Source of the DNA: Kingdonia uniflora
Lineage: Eukaryota > Streptophyta > Magnoliopsida > Ranunculales > Circaeasteraceae
Assembly: GCA_014058105.1 (NCBI GenBank)
Contig: JACGCM010002894.1
Coordinates: 1,612,001-1,676,000 of the forward strand
Direction of reading: 5' to 3'
Length of the DNA: 64,000 nucleotides
Positions 49,974 to 60,964 of this stretch are shown here, piece by piece. The notes under the pieces were generated by a model. The model was not told where the DNA came from and did not search any database. It saw only the letters and a program-made list of their open reading frames with translations. Positions within the stretch are counted from its first letter, which is position 1. Each line of letters begins with the position of its first letter. The translations under genes were made by a program, and so were the position numbers.

Positions 49974-51003
49974 TTATCTATTGTACAAACTGGCCAGCAT
50001 ATGGTGATATCGACCTATGTTAGTTATGGCACGTTCCCTGGTCTCATCAATCCAATTGAGGTCGCATGCCAATTCAAACTCATTTTCCTCGTCAGTTAGC
50101 TCGTGATCTCGGACTGGATGATGGTATTCTGAGGGAAGGATAGCTTCAGTGCCATAGGCCAGGAGGAATGAAGTGTAGCCTATCGACTGACGTGGAGTGG
50201 TACGATATACCCATAAGACATGAGGAAGTTCTCGAACCCAATTTTCTTTTTTCTGTGAGTGAAGCATTTTCTTGAGTCTATCTACGATGGTTTTGTTGGT
50301 GATTTCAACTTGGCCATTGCCTTGAGGGTAGTAGGGATTGGATGATGAGTGGATGATATTGTGTTGATTGAGGAAAGTTATGACTTTTTCACCAACAAAT
50401 TGGGGCCCGCTATCGATACGAATTAGGTGGGGGCACCCAAACCGAGTAATGATGTGTTCTTAGATAAAATAGATGACCTCTTCTTTTTTGGTTCGACAGA
50501 GTGGAACTACTTCTACCCATCTTGTAAAATAACCGGTAGCTACGAGTAGGTATCGGTGGTTACCTGGAGAATTGGGGAATTCGTCGACAAGATCGAGTGC
50601 CCATTTTGAATGGCCAAAACACCTTGCTTACATGGAGTTCAAGTGCAGGGGCACATATTATTTGTCCATGTCGTTGATATGTATCACATTTGCGTGAGTA
50701 CTCTTCTACCTGCTTGCGCATGTCAGGCCAGAATACTCCTTGTATAATGGCTCTGTTTGCCAGTGATCGACCTGCAGCATAAGAGCCACAAATCCTTTCA
50801 TGTTAATTGTAGAGTATCTCGTCCGTTTTCTGTTTGGAGAGGCACTTGAGGTAAGGCTTCGTGACTGAACGGTGGTATAAGGTACCATTTTGATTTATGT
50901 AGTACTTTGAGTTGTCTATCAGCTGTTGGCATACCTTCGGATCTGCTGGAAATGGTCTTTTGCATTTGATGCCGATACCAAGATAAGCTAAGAAAGGCTT
51001 TCG
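49974..51003 (-). pseudogene. Element A integrase (heavily broken)
   Basis: Reading leftward, a zinc region (VFWPDMRKQVEEY with C..C) lies near 50,720, and the core is broken by shifts. The terminal 97-codon frame (50267-49974) contains RELPHVLWVYRTTPRQS, LLAYGTEAILPSEY and LNWIDETRERAITN, matching B's integrase end. No single frame spans it. Confidence 0.82.
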
Positions 51004-51684
51004 TCAATCGTCGTCTTCCCCTTTATCGCCCCAAGTGTTGATCGTGCATACAGAAATACGATCAATGCTGGGGGTTAAAATTATTTCGATCTGGAGATAT
51101 CGAGCTTCTGTTCCCAAGACCTCGGCTAGATATGCCAAGAAATCGGCGTGTCTGTTTTCACCTCGAGAAAGATAATCGAGAGTTGCTTGTTCAAACTTGC
51201 TCATCCTATCTGCAATGAGGGCTGCATATTCAATCATCTTGCCATTCTTCTTGTATTGGTCAGAGTAATGGTGGATGATGAGTAGTGAATTTATGTAAAC
51301 TAAGAGTTCTGGGATGCCGAGCTTAAGAGCAAGATCGAGTCCATGAATGAGAGCTTCGTACTTAGTGACATTGTTTGAGGCCTCAAAATCCAAGCGGATT
51401 GATTTCTCAATTCTACCGTTGGAAGGGGTAATTAATACGATTCCAATTCCTAACCATGCGGGTCCTACTGATCCATCTGTGAGAGGTTGTTACCCTTTCC
51501 TTGTAATCCATTCAGCTCGCTCGTCAAATGCTTTAGGTATTGGATCATTTGTAATTTCCTCTGCAAGGTCAGGATCGTGTTCCTCCCACTCAGTATCTTC
51601 CACTGGAAAATTTGTGAGAAAATTGGCAACAGCCTGACCCTTTTTGGAATAACGTTGTTTGAACTTGATATCGTGTTCTCCCAA
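51004..51684 (-). pseudogene. Element A archaeal-type RNase H
   Basis: Two frames (51684-51490, 51393-51004) carry KGQAVANFLTNFPVEDTEW, a broken DGS-like start, then DFEASNNVTKYEALIHGLDLALKLG and ENRHADFLAYLAEV. This is the second RNase H of Tat elements and matches B at 39380-40043. Confidence 0.84.
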
Positions 51685-51699
51685 ACTGGCTGACCATTA

Positions 51700-52600
51700 T
51701 TATAATTTCCTTGATTTTTCTTTTTTGGACAGAACTTCCCAAAGTGGGTAGTTCGTCATGACTTTGACTGAATGAGCTTGGAAGTAGTTATTGAGTTTCT
51801 GTGATGTATAAACAAGAGTGAGAAGAAGTTTCTCAATTTTAGAGTACCTTATTTTCTCTGAAATGAGGGTTTTGCTGATGAAGTAGACCAGTTTCTCAAT
51901 TTTCCCTTCAAGTCGAATGAGAACCGAGCTGAGTGAAGTATCTGTAACTGCCAGGTAGATAATTAGTTCCTCATTATCTATTGGGGTGCTCATGATGGGA
52001 TATTTCCCCAAATAGGTTTTGAAATCCTGAAAAGCTGCTTCGCATTTTGATGTCCATTGAACCTCTGCATTTGGCTAAACTTTTCCTCGCTTGGTACAAC
52101 CGCGGAGTAATAGGAGTTCGTGACCAGCTATGGAATCAAGGATATGATAAATGTTAGAAAGAGGCAAACTGTCCTTTGGAGTATGTTTGTTTAGATCGGT
52201 AAAATCTATACAAACTCAGACTTTTTCATTCTTTTTTGGGACAGCGACGATGTTTGATATCCAATCTTAATATTTGGCTTCTCGAATGAATCCCACTTTG
52301 ATCAATTTCTCGATCTCCATGCTAACTTCATCTCGAAGTCGAGGTGAAATTCATCATTGTTTCTATTTGACAGTCGTGGCATTGATGTTGATGGCCAATT
52401 TGTGACATGCCTTGGCCAGATCGACCCCAAAAATCTCTTTGAAAGACCACGCAAAAATGCTTTGATTGAGTCACAAGAACTGAATAAGAGCATCTTTTTC
52501 ATATTGAACCAGCTTATTACCGATAAAAGTACATCTGCTAGGTCCATCAATGTTGATATATTTGGTGGGCTCCTTCGTGAAAGGTTGATCATCGAGGTGA
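51700..52600 (-). pseudogene. Element A reverse transcriptase, catalytic core deleted
   Basis: RT N-terminal phrases run from about 52,590 to 52,120 (EKLIKVGFIREAKY, VAVPKKN, HTPKDSLPL, SIAGHEL). Directly after HEL, at about 52,110-52,118, the sequence jumps to LLLRG and the connection/RNase H part (to 51,700, with YLGKYPIM and ISKTLISEKIRYSKIEK). Compared with element B, roughly 0.5 kb including the YxDD catalytic box is missing. Confidence 0.82.
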
Positions 52601-52776
52601 TCAGCTTTCTGTAATTGTTATGTAGTATATATGTCAGAGGTATTTAGAATAGTAGAGACAGTATTTTTACAAGCTCGAGAAAGCTTTTGACTACCCCTGA
52701 TCTCATAGATACCATCGTTGTGTTTAAAGCAAAGTGCTTGATGATAGGTGAAAGCGATTGCTTCCATGTTATAAAT

Positions 52777-53544
52777 CTAACAGTAACCCATAATCTCAAG
52801 ATAATGAGATTTGGCGCTGATCAGATAGAAGATAACGTCGATTATGGTTGGTCCTGTGGTAGTAGGTAAGATGATCTTGCCTACTCGCTCTTCTTTAGAA
52901 CCATTAAATCCACTGATATCAGTGTCGCTTTGAATAACTTGATCGGCCAATCCCATTTGGTCGATAGTGCTCTGAAAGAGAATCTCAATACCACTGCCAG
53001 TATCGATCATCATTGTGTGCATGACAAACTTTTTCATCTTGAGCATTATGACTAATGCATCATGATGTGGAAATTTGACATGGCTAGCGTCGCAATCTTC
53101 GAATGAGATCCCAAGTCGGCGATTGCTCGACTCAGACAGAAGTTTGGCTTCTTTGTCTTGAGGTGTGAGATCGCAGCATTCTGATAGTCTCCTGCAGTTG
53201 AATCTGTTAGAGTTGGTGATCTGACTGATTTCGATCATGTTGTTGCCGCGCATATGGTAGAGATGCTTCTCCTCAACTTGATCTTCGACCTGGAAAACTT
53301 GAAGATGCTTCTTATAGCTGCCATCCTTGTATGATTCTAGGTCGACAATATATTCGAACATCCGTCCCTCCTTGAAAATGTATTCGAGCAATCTCTGTAA
53401 AGCATAGCAATTGTCAGTAGAATAATGGTTTACCTTATGATGCATGCAGTACGGTCGGTTCTCAATTGGTTTCAGTGGTTGAGAGATACGGTAGAGCTTA
53501 TCCTTTGAGAGGATTGGAAAAATTATGGAGGTTCGAACATTCAT
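52777..53544 (-). pseudogene. Element A gag end and protease
   Basis: A 255-codon open frame, the longest in element A. It begins with the Tat gag variant zinc-like motif (CMHHKVNHYSTDNCYAL) and continues to the protease: VKFPHHDALVIMLKMKKF, then MMIDTGSGIEILFQSTIDQMG and ISGFNGSKEE. The active-site DTG is intact. Confidence 0.88.
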
Positions 53545-54900
53545 CTTTGGGAGGACCGGTTTGATTTATGAACCGCATTTCTGAGGGTTGCCAGTGTTTC
53601 CCTTGGCGCGCTTTTGTCACCTTGATCCTCCTTTGGTTCAATGCATCGATCTGTAAATGGACATTTCGTGGTAAGGACAGATTTAGTAGATTTATGCCTT
53701 TAGGATATCATCATTTCCAGGTCAACGTAACTATTAACCTTGGTGATGATATCTTCTAAGGTCGCAGGTTTATTGAGGAAGAGGTACTCTTTGGCTTTGC
53801 AGTCGAGCTAGAGTGCGTTGGTGAAAGTAGTAACAATTGTTTTCTGATCGAGATTATCTACTTTACGCGCGAACTCCAAAAACTTTTTCGCAAAGGCCTC
53901 GAGCATCTCTCCGTGTGAATGTTTGAGAATGATAAGAGAATATAGATTATCTTCTTTGTCTCTGTTGTGAGCATACATCTTGATAAATTATTTTTGCATC
54001 TGGCCGAATGTGTATATAGAGTCTTCAGGTAGAGAGTAGAACCGTCAGAGTGGTTCCTCCTGTAGACTTGTGGCAAACAAACGGCAGAGGATATGCTTAA
54101 GGCTGGAATACAACCCCAATGAATCACGGTATTGTTGAATGTACTCTTTTAGATCAGTGCCCTTGTATTTGCGAATTTTTGGAGTATGGAAACCTTTTGG
54201 TATTTCCATATCAAATAGTTCTTTGGCAATTGGACTTCCTTGTAACTTGGTAAGGTCGTCGGTAGTGCCCAGAACTTGTGCTTCGAACAACTCATTAATT
54301 CGCTGATCCATATGTTCTTGTGTGATAGAGTGACGTGTCGGTTGAGTGACTTGATGAGGAGGTTGTGGATTGTGAGTACCGATACCTTTACTCAAGCGAT
54401 CTCGTGCTGGAACTCAAAGTGGAAGTCACTATTCTTCCTCCTGGCGTATGGAAAATTGGTGACCTCGGTTGATCTCAGACTGAACTTCACCGCCCAAATG
54501 AATGGAAGGCTGAGGTTCATTCTAAATATTTCTGAAAATAGCTTTGTTGGTGGCTCCTCGAGGTCCCAATCTTTCTCGCGCAGAAACCTGGGAGGCTTCT
54601 GCAACTGATCGCTATCTCATGTTGGAGAAGCCTGCTGAGTATTCTGCAGAGCTTGCAAGGCAGTCTGCATTATTGTCATTTGATCTTCATGTCGTTTGAG
54701 CACTGTCAAACGAGCTTGTCGTTCGGCGTCGAGCTCTTTTTCACAGAGCTCTCGGTCAAGAGTTAATTAACGTTCGAGCTCGTTGCATTTCTCTATCTCA
54801 ATGTTGAGATTCGCCTGTAGCCCTATAAGTTGTTCCGACTCAACTAAAAGATCAAGTTGGATTTCGGTTGCTCTATATAGTCCATGAGGGGGATGTGACC
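53545..54900 (-). pseudogene. Element A gag
   Basis: A 116-codon frame (54395-54045) has IPKGFHTPKIRKYKGTDLKEYI and ILCRLFATSLQEEPL. Then a shifted, stop-rich part shows LEFARKVDNLDQKTIVT and YLFLNKPATLEDIITKVNSYV. These parallel B's gag and the general Tat gag. The first ATG cannot be fixed. Confidence 0.82.
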
Positions 54901-54960
54901 ATGATTGAAATTTGTAGTAGAGTGAATGAATGCCTTAGGATATCGTGGAAATGATTTCTT

Positions 54961-54977
54961 TTCCACAGGCGACGCCA
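54961..54977 (-). other. Primer binding site of element A
   Basis: The minus strand reads TGGCGTCGCCTGTGGAA two bases from the LTR, like B's site and the Tat consensus. Confidence 0.8.
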
Positions 54978-54979
54978 AA

Positions 54980-55596
54980 TGTAATGGCCTAATTTTGTAA
55001 GCTCGATGTGGCATGGAATTAGCTCTTACACCAATGTACCTGTGACAAAATCTAATAGAAAGTAAAAAATGACATAGGTGATTTAGCGTAGAAAACCTCT
55101 GAATAGATAAAAAATCACGACCTCAAGTTGAGGGTTTTTGTAATAGTGACTTTTATTGTTTGAGGCTGATATCTTATTACAAGTGATCTCTTGACTTATA
55201 AATGCTTGATCTTGTGAATAAGAAGTTTGAAGTTTTGAGAATCTAGAAAATGAAGTTTTCTTGGTGATTTTTGGTGTATTTTCCTGGTCCATGTTTCTTC
55301 TGGAACTTCTCTTTTATATAGGCCCTTTCTGCAGTTCTTCATTGTGCTGAAGCACATTCTTCAAATAATGTGGTTAGCGGCGGTGGACTGAGTAACTGTT
55401 GAGTTCGTAAGAGACATGTAGCTTTGACTTGTTCAGGTTTTTTTATTTGAGCTCGACCCACATTTTTCCATCAATTTGTGGAGTAGGCCGCAATGTTGAC
55501 TGTTGAAGTCATGTGGAGAATGCGTAAGTCTGACATGGAGGTAGTTCGAACAAGGGACAGCTCGATTTGGGTAAGGTCGAGGGGTAGGTCCCTACA
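54980..55596 (-). repeat. 5' LTR of element A
   Basis: 617 bp from TGTAATGGCC to CCTACA, matching 21238-21856 throughout. It is followed by TAGAC, the right target-site copy. Confidence 0.94.
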
Positions 55597-55601
55597 TAGA
55601 C

Positions 55602-56695
55602 TATTATCGCACCGAGAATCCCCTTAGTAGGTGAGCTTAGAATTATTTTTATTTATTTATTTGGAAATATGATTTTTCCTTTGAAGAAAACGTTTTTTTG
55701 TTGAAGTCATTTTTTTTAAGAAAAAAAAACTGTTTTTGACCTGGGCGCCCAACTATCACCCAAGCCACGCCCAGGTCTTTCTGGCCTCAAATTCGTTTTT
55801 CCTTTTGTAAGATTTGGCCGCCCAACTAACCACCCAAGTCACGCTCAAGACTTCAAACTTATATTTTCTATTTCGAAAAGCCAGTTTCTTTCATCAGATT
55901 CACCTCGGGATTCTCATCTCTTGTGATTTTTGGAATAGGGTTTAAGTAAACTCTTTCAAGAAAAAATACTCACTCTCACAAATTAAGGTTTTAGGTTTCC
56001 AAGTTTCTATTGAAGAAAAACCATTGAATCCTAGAATTGAACTTTTGATTCAGTTGTATTCTTTCCATGATATGTTTATCAATTGAATCATAAGTTACTG
56101 TGTGAGAAATTGCTAGAACTTCTCCTAAGCTAGCAATGGGGCTTGATGATTTTGTAATCATCATCTCGTATTCAAAATTCATTATTGATTAATTCTTGCT
56201 CGAGGGTTCTCGAGTGTGTGAAGCTTTGAAGCGCAAGCATCTAAAGTGATCCATAGAGATAATCAAGACCGAAGAAGACGCGAAGACTTTGGCTAGGGCT
56301 TATCGAGCAAGCAGACACTAATGAGGTAACAAAGGCATTTAATTATTGTATGAACGGTTTTTTAATTAATTAGTGGATTTTTAGGGCCCGAGGTTTTCAC
56401 CCATTCGTGGGTTTCCTTCGGCATGTCATTTAAGTTTTTGCTCCTAATACTTGTTATTGCTTGTGGTAAAGAAGGTTTGTGAGAACAATATTTTAAGATA
56501 TAACCTATTCACCCCTTTAGGTTAGTTAGCTAGATAGTTTAGAATTTAACGTTTCACACCAAATTTAAAATTTGTACTGGGGCAGGTTTCTTTTTACGGA
56601 AATCTCTTCAACTTCTAAAATAGGTGCCACAAGAAAGCATTTGACACTCCTGGCGGAACAATGACAGGTAGAAAACATACTCGGAGACTATATTT
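55602..56695. other. Sequence between element A and the PPR gene
   Basis: AT-rich with no supported coding region. It holds a twice-repeated phrase, CGCCCAACTA...CACCCAAG (near 55,745 and 55,810). Phrases near 56,500 resemble the ends of copia LTRs, so a decayed LTR is possible, but no partner copy is present. The right ~200 bp includes the PPR gene's 3' untranslated region. Confidence 0.45.
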
Positions 56696-59086
56696 CTACC
56701 AATAATCCCTGCAAGAGCATACTCCCTCCCGAAGGTGATGAAAGCAGTTTGTATCTCTCAAGATGATATGCCTTTGAAAAACTCTAGAGATCATTTTTAT
56801 AGCATTATGGCAATCTCCACATACACGAAGATTCTTAAATATTCTGATGGGTACTCCAGAGGAAACAATGAGGAGTCCGTAAGCAACGGCCAGTTTCTCA
56901 CTGTGATAAGTGAGACCAAGCTCTTTACCTCCCTCGTCCATATCCTGGAGAGAAAATTTTCTGTCAGGAACATACCCAGCTTTTTTAATTAACATCATCA
57001 TCTCATCAACCTTGCAATATATTTCCAACATCCTAGGATGACTTCTATCTTCAACCGTAAAAGTATGAATTTCGTTGTTTATCTCCATCCAACTGTAACC
57101 AGGCTCCTTAGAAATCCCACTTGACTTCATCATACTCCTTAATCTTGCAACATCATCCCATTTACCAGCAGCAGAATAAATATTAGATAGCATCACATAA
57201 GGCATTGAATTTCTCGGCTCCAACTCAAAGAGGTTTCTGGCCGCAATTTCTCCCAATTCCAAGTCCCTGTGCATTCTACATGCAGCAAGTATTGACTTCC
57301 ATACCGTTGCATCTGGCTTAGTGGTCATTTGATTGAGTAATTCCTTTGCCTCGCCAATATTTCCTGATCGCCCAAGAAGATCGATCATACAAGCATAATG
57401 TTGAGGTCCAGGAGCAATACCATAAACCTCACTCATTAACTTGAAGTAACCACGACCATCTTCCACGAGACCTGTGTGACTACATGCAAATAGCAACCCA
57501 ACGAATGTAACAAAATCAGGTTCAATGTTACTCCTAATCATATGATCATAGAGTTGTAGAGAAACCTCCCCCTTTCCATTCTGAGCATGACCAACTATCA
57601 AAGCCGTCCAAGAAACCACATCTCGTACCTCCATCAAGTCAAAAACTTGACTAGCATCTTCCAAACAGCCACATTTTGCATATAGTGTAACTAGTGAGTT
57701 ATTTACTGACAAAGATGATTTTAGGCCACTTCTGACAAAATACCCTTGAACTTGTTGCCCAAATCCTAAAACTGTTAGCTCGGCACATGCGCTAAAAACA
57801 CAGGCAATGATGAACTGATCTGGATTAAAACCGTACACTCTCATATCACAGTATAAAACGAGTGCCTCTTCGTGGGACCCGTAGTGTGCGTATCCGGTGA
57901 TGAGAGAAGTCCATGACACCACATCCAATTCTTCCATACTGTGAAACACCGTGAAAGCACACGCTAAGCTCCCATCCTTTGCATACATATCAATAAGGGC
58001 ATTGCTGACAATTTTGTAATCTTGAAAACCAGTTTTCAGAATCAAGCAATGAACAGACTTGCCACTTTTTACATCCAAAATAGAGGCAAATGAGTTTAAA
58101 ATAGAAGGGTACGTGAAATCGTCAATCTTCATATCTCTTGCGTGCATCATTTTAAACAAGGATATCGCTTCTTCATCATACCCTTGCCTTGCAGAGCTCA
58201 CTATCATAGAGTTCCACGAAACCTCATCTTCTGCTTCCATACCCTCTAACACCTTCTTCGCATTATAGAAATCTCCACATTTAGCATACATATCAACCAG
58301 GGCACTATCAACAAAGACATTACAGGCAAAGCCACTCCGAACTATGCAACCGTGCACTTGTATTCCAAACCCACGTGCCAAAACTTCTGAACAAGCCTTC
58401 AATACACTTGGAAAAGTGAACTGGTTCGGCCCAACTTCTCCTCTGTGCATCTCCCTAAAACACTCAATTGCTCTTACCCCCTCACCATTCTGCGAGTACC
58501 CTGTAACCATAGAGGTCCACAGCACATGATTCTTCTTCTCGTCGCCGGATACCATCTGGAATAGATTCTCAGCTGTCGATATTTGCTTGCATTTTGCGTA
58601 CATGTCGACAAGACCCGTGATAACAAAAACATTTGAATCAAAATGAGTCTTTAAAGCATGAGCATGAACTTGTTCCCCTCTACGTAGCACTATGAACTTA
58701 GAACACGCGCGGAGCACACCACCCAAAGTGTACTGATTGGGCTTCACCCCTTTGTGTTGCATTTCCCAGAATAGTTCAAGCACCACTTCAATTCCACACC
58801 CATGACGTGAATACCCCGAAATGAGAGACGACCAAGCAATTGAACTACTCTGATAAGGAGTCTCATCAAACATCTTCTGAGCTTCAGGTAATCGACCACA
58901 CCTAGCATAACCAGCAATCATAGTATTCCAACTAAACTCGTCTCTCTCACACATTTTATCAAACATCGCCCGAGCTTCATCAATTCTACCAGTTTTCGAC
59001 AATTCATGCAAGAGCTTATTCGAGGTAAAACTATCTAATATTGTCTGAAATCGATATTGAAGCGACCTCAATATCAATTTGTTCAT
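56696..59086 (-). CDS. DYW-type pentatricopeptide repeat protein
   Basis: A single 796-residue open frame without introns, as is usual for this family. PLS-type PPR repeats fill about residues 30-595 (WNTMIAGYARCG, VDMYAKC, WTSMVTGYSQNG and similar). The E/E+ region follows (~597-700) and the DYW deaminase domain closes it. The zinc/catalytic residues are all present: HSE at 728-730, CGDC at 756-759, the C781-HH783-784 block and CSC at 790-792, ending DYW at 794-796. Such proteins bind specific organellar RNAs and edit C to U in mitochondria or plastids. The start at 59086 gives a short N-terminus that could carry a targeting signal. It looks most like Arabidopsis At3g61170, an orthology judgement from memory. 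It diverges from the calmodulin-like gene. Confidence 0.95.
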   Translation of the reverse strand: MNKLILRSLQYRFQTILDSFTSNKLLHELSKTGRIDEARAMFDKMCERDEFSWNTMIAGYARCGRLPEAQKMFDETPYQSSSIAWSSLISGYSRHGCGIEVVLELFWEMQHKGVKPNQYTLGGVLRACSKFIVLRRGEQVHAHALKTHFDSNVFVITGLVDMYAKCKQISTAENLFQMVSGDEKKNHVLWTSMVTGYSQNGEGVRAIECFREMHRGEVGPNQFTFPSVLKACSEVLARGFGIQVHGCIVRSGFACNVFVDSALVDMYAKCGDFYNAKKVLEGMEAEDEVSWNSMIVSSARQGYDEEAISLFKMMHARDMKIDDFTYPSILNSFASILDVKSGKSVHCLILKTGFQDYKIVSNALIDMYAKDGSLACAFTVFHSMEELDVVSWTSLITGYAHYGSHEEALVLYCDMRVYGFNPDQFIIACVFSACAELTVLGFGQQVQGYFVRSGLKSSLSVNNSLVTLYAKCGCLEDASQVFDLMEVRDVVSWTALIVGHAQNGKGEVSLQLYDHMIRSNIEPDFVTFVGLLFACSHTGLVEDGRGYFKLMSEVYGIAPGPQHYACMIDLLGRSGNIGEAKELLNQMTTKPDATVWKSILAACRMHRDLELGEIAARNLFELEPRNSMPYVMLSNIYSAAGKWDDVARLRSMMKSSGISKEPGYSWMEINNEIHTFTVEDRSHPRMLEIYCKVDEMMMLIKKAGYVPDRKFSLQDMDEGGKELGLTYHSEKLAVAYGLLIVSSGVPIRIFKNLRVCGDCHNAIKMISRVFQRHIILRDTNCFHHLREGVCSCRDYW

Positions 59087-59434
59087 ACCACCTCTCCCTC
59101 CAAATATTTCAAACTAGTTTTCCTATATTTACTACTACACCCAAAGTCTTTCAAACTTCAATACCTCTAAATATAAACACTCCCCGTTGTAAAATTCAAA
59201 GGTACCCTTTTAATCTCCACCTGTTTCTCAACAACATGAAAATTTCCCACCACATAACCCAAACCGATTTCCAATTAAAGATTTCAGGATTCAACCCTTT
59301 GTTTTGATTTCAACAAAGAAAGACAAAAACCATCTCACACTCAAACCACCCCCATTGTGATTCCAATCCCCAATCCCCAAACTTCTCCCACAAGAATCAA
59401 TATTTACACAAAATCCACCTAAATCGATTAACCC
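59087..59434. promoter_or_regulatory. Shared divergent promoter region, PPR and CML genes
   Basis: 348 bp separate the two start codons. The left part includes C-rich and AT-rich stretches; no clear TATA box is fixed for either side. The 50 bp before the CML start are A/C-rich, typical of plant 5' leaders. Both promoters and 5' UTRs must fit here or use introns elsewhere. Confidence 0.6.
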
Positions 59435-59887
59435 ATGGATCCCGCGGAGCTAAAGCGGGTGTTTCAAATGTTTGATCGAAATGGGGATGGCAGCATCACA
59501 AAGAAAGAGCTAAGTGACTCATTGGAGAACTTGGGTATTTTCATCCCAGACAAAGAACTGACACAAATGATCGACAAGATCGACGTAAATGGAGACGGGT
59601 GCGTAGATATCGATGAGTTCGGAGAGTTATATCAAACTATAATGGGTGAGAAAGATGAAGAAGAAGACATGAGAGAAGCATTCAATGTGTTTGATCAAAA
59701 TGGTGATGGGTTTATCACAGTTGAGGAATTGAGATCAGTTTTATCTTCTTTAGGTCTCAAACAAGGGAGAACTATTGAAGATTGTAAGAGAATGATTAAA
59801 AATGTAGATGTTGATGGTGATGGAATGGTTAATTTCAAAGAGTTTAAACAGATGATGAAAGGTGGTGGTTTTGCTGCTTTGAGCTAA
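59435..59887 (+). CDS. CML7: Calmodulin-like protein with four EF hands
   Basis: An intronless 150-residue protein. Four EF-hand loops have complete calcium ligands: residues 14-25 ([12 protein letters not shown]), 50-61 ([12 protein letters not shown]), 87-98 ([12 protein letters not shown]) and 125-136 ([12 protein letters not shown]). A short acidic linker (EKDEEED) joins the lobes, and the tail is [11 protein letters not shown]. These features place it with the Arabidopsis CML3/CML7 group; the N-terminus is closer to CML7 and the C-terminus to CML3, so the symbol is tentative. It is a calcium sensor that changes shape on Ca2+ binding and regulates partner proteins. The ATG context ACCCATGG is good. 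There is no N-terminal extension or prenylation motif. Confidence 0.95.
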   Translation: MDPAELKRVFQMFDRNGDGSITKKELSDSLENLGIFIPDKELTQMIDKIDVNGDGCVDIDEFGELYQTIMGEKDEEEDMREAFNVFDQNGDGFITVEELRSVLSSLGLKQGRTIEDCKRMIKNVDVDGDGMVNFKEFKQMMKGGGFAALS

Positions 59888-60650
59888 GGGGACCTATTTG
59901 CTAAATTCATCACCAGGTAATTTACCTGGTTTATTAAATTTGTGATGTGTCTCCTGGCATTCAAATGGAGAGATGTCGTTTTTAATGTATATATTGTATG
60001 AGAGTATTGGTGGTTGTTTAGAGGGACCTTTTCGGGTGCCTTTGATGATCATCACAAGAGAATTCCTAATAGTTTGTTTTTTCTCCTCTTGTTTCAATTT
60101 TATTGGAAATTATTTTGATTTTGTTGAGTAGTCTATACCTAGCAATTTGTAGTATAATGTTTGTTAGATACGATGTTATTTACAGTGAAGAAATGCTTTA
60201 ACTAAATGTCTGTACTACCTTGGTAAGAGAGTATTTATCAAAATGAAGATTGCACATGAATAGAAATTAGACTGAATAGCACAATGAATGTAGTTTTGCA
60301 TCAAATCTCGTCTTCATCATGGGATTTTCCTGTGGATGAATCTATAGCTCAAACATGTTCATGCCAAATAAAAAAATCTAGCTGTATTGAGTTCCTGAAA
60401 ATACAGGCAATAGTCACACAAGACACCAAGCTCAAACATCTTCATCCTTATAATCATTTGTATCTAATGGAAATATAACTTCCTACATGTAGGTAACTCT
60501 TACATTGAAATAACATTGCGTCACGCCAAAATCAAATAACCTTATTTGGTAACTCTATATATGAAGGTAATACATAAAAAAAGGACAGAAAAAACCATAC
60601 TCAGGGAAACTTAAAATAAAATCCTGTGATAATATATTGCCTTTCTTCAT
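59888..60650. other. CML 3' region and intergenic sequence
   Basis: Contains the 3' UTRs of the CML gene (left) and the Rab gene (right, minus strand). A short inverted repeat around CACCAGGTAATTTACCTGGT (59,911-59,930) follows the CML stop and can form a hairpin. No gene seen. Confidence 0.55.
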
Positions 60651-60964
60651 TCATCTCGAGCAACATGAATACTTGTTCGGACTTTTCTTTGATCCGTCGT
60701 CAATAAGACTTACCCGGTTAAGGGATAAACCACCCTTGTGTGAGTCGGATTTTAAGACTTTCCTGCTCACAGTGACGTAAATTTCCCGGATAACCATATC
60801 AAAAGCTATTTTGACATTTGTTGAATCCAAGGCAGAGGTCTCCATGAAGAATAATCCATTTTCTTCAGCAAGGGTTTTGCCCTCCTCCACGCTCACATCC
60901 CTGATATTATTCAGATCACTTTTATTCCCTACCAGCATTTTTGCTACAGTTGTATCAGAGTGCG
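60651..60964 (-). CDS. RabA-type small GTPase, terminal exon
   Basis: Only the last exon of the gene is seen. From a splice acceptor (minus strand TATTATGCAG, ending at 60965) the frame begins HSDTTVAKMLVGNKSDL and runs to the stop at 60651. It holds the guanine-specificity motif NKSD and the ETSA motif, and the C-terminus ends SCCSR, a double-cysteine site for geranylgeranylation that anchors Rabs to membranes. The sequence is closest in style to plant RABA5 proteins, which act in trans-Golgi/endosome traffic. The intron enters after the first base of a codon, as in other RabA genes. The first exon with the P-loop and switch regions was not found in the remaining 3 kb. Confidence 0.85.

Noticed and set aside
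56440..56640. Phrase CCTATTCACCCCTTTAGG resembling copia LTR ends
   Set aside because: No partner copy, primer site or target duplication was found, so a solo LTR cannot be supported.
60284..60478. 64-codon plus-strand ORF between the CML and Rab genes
   Set aside because: No domain or codon bias, and it overlaps the expected 3' region of the Rab gene.
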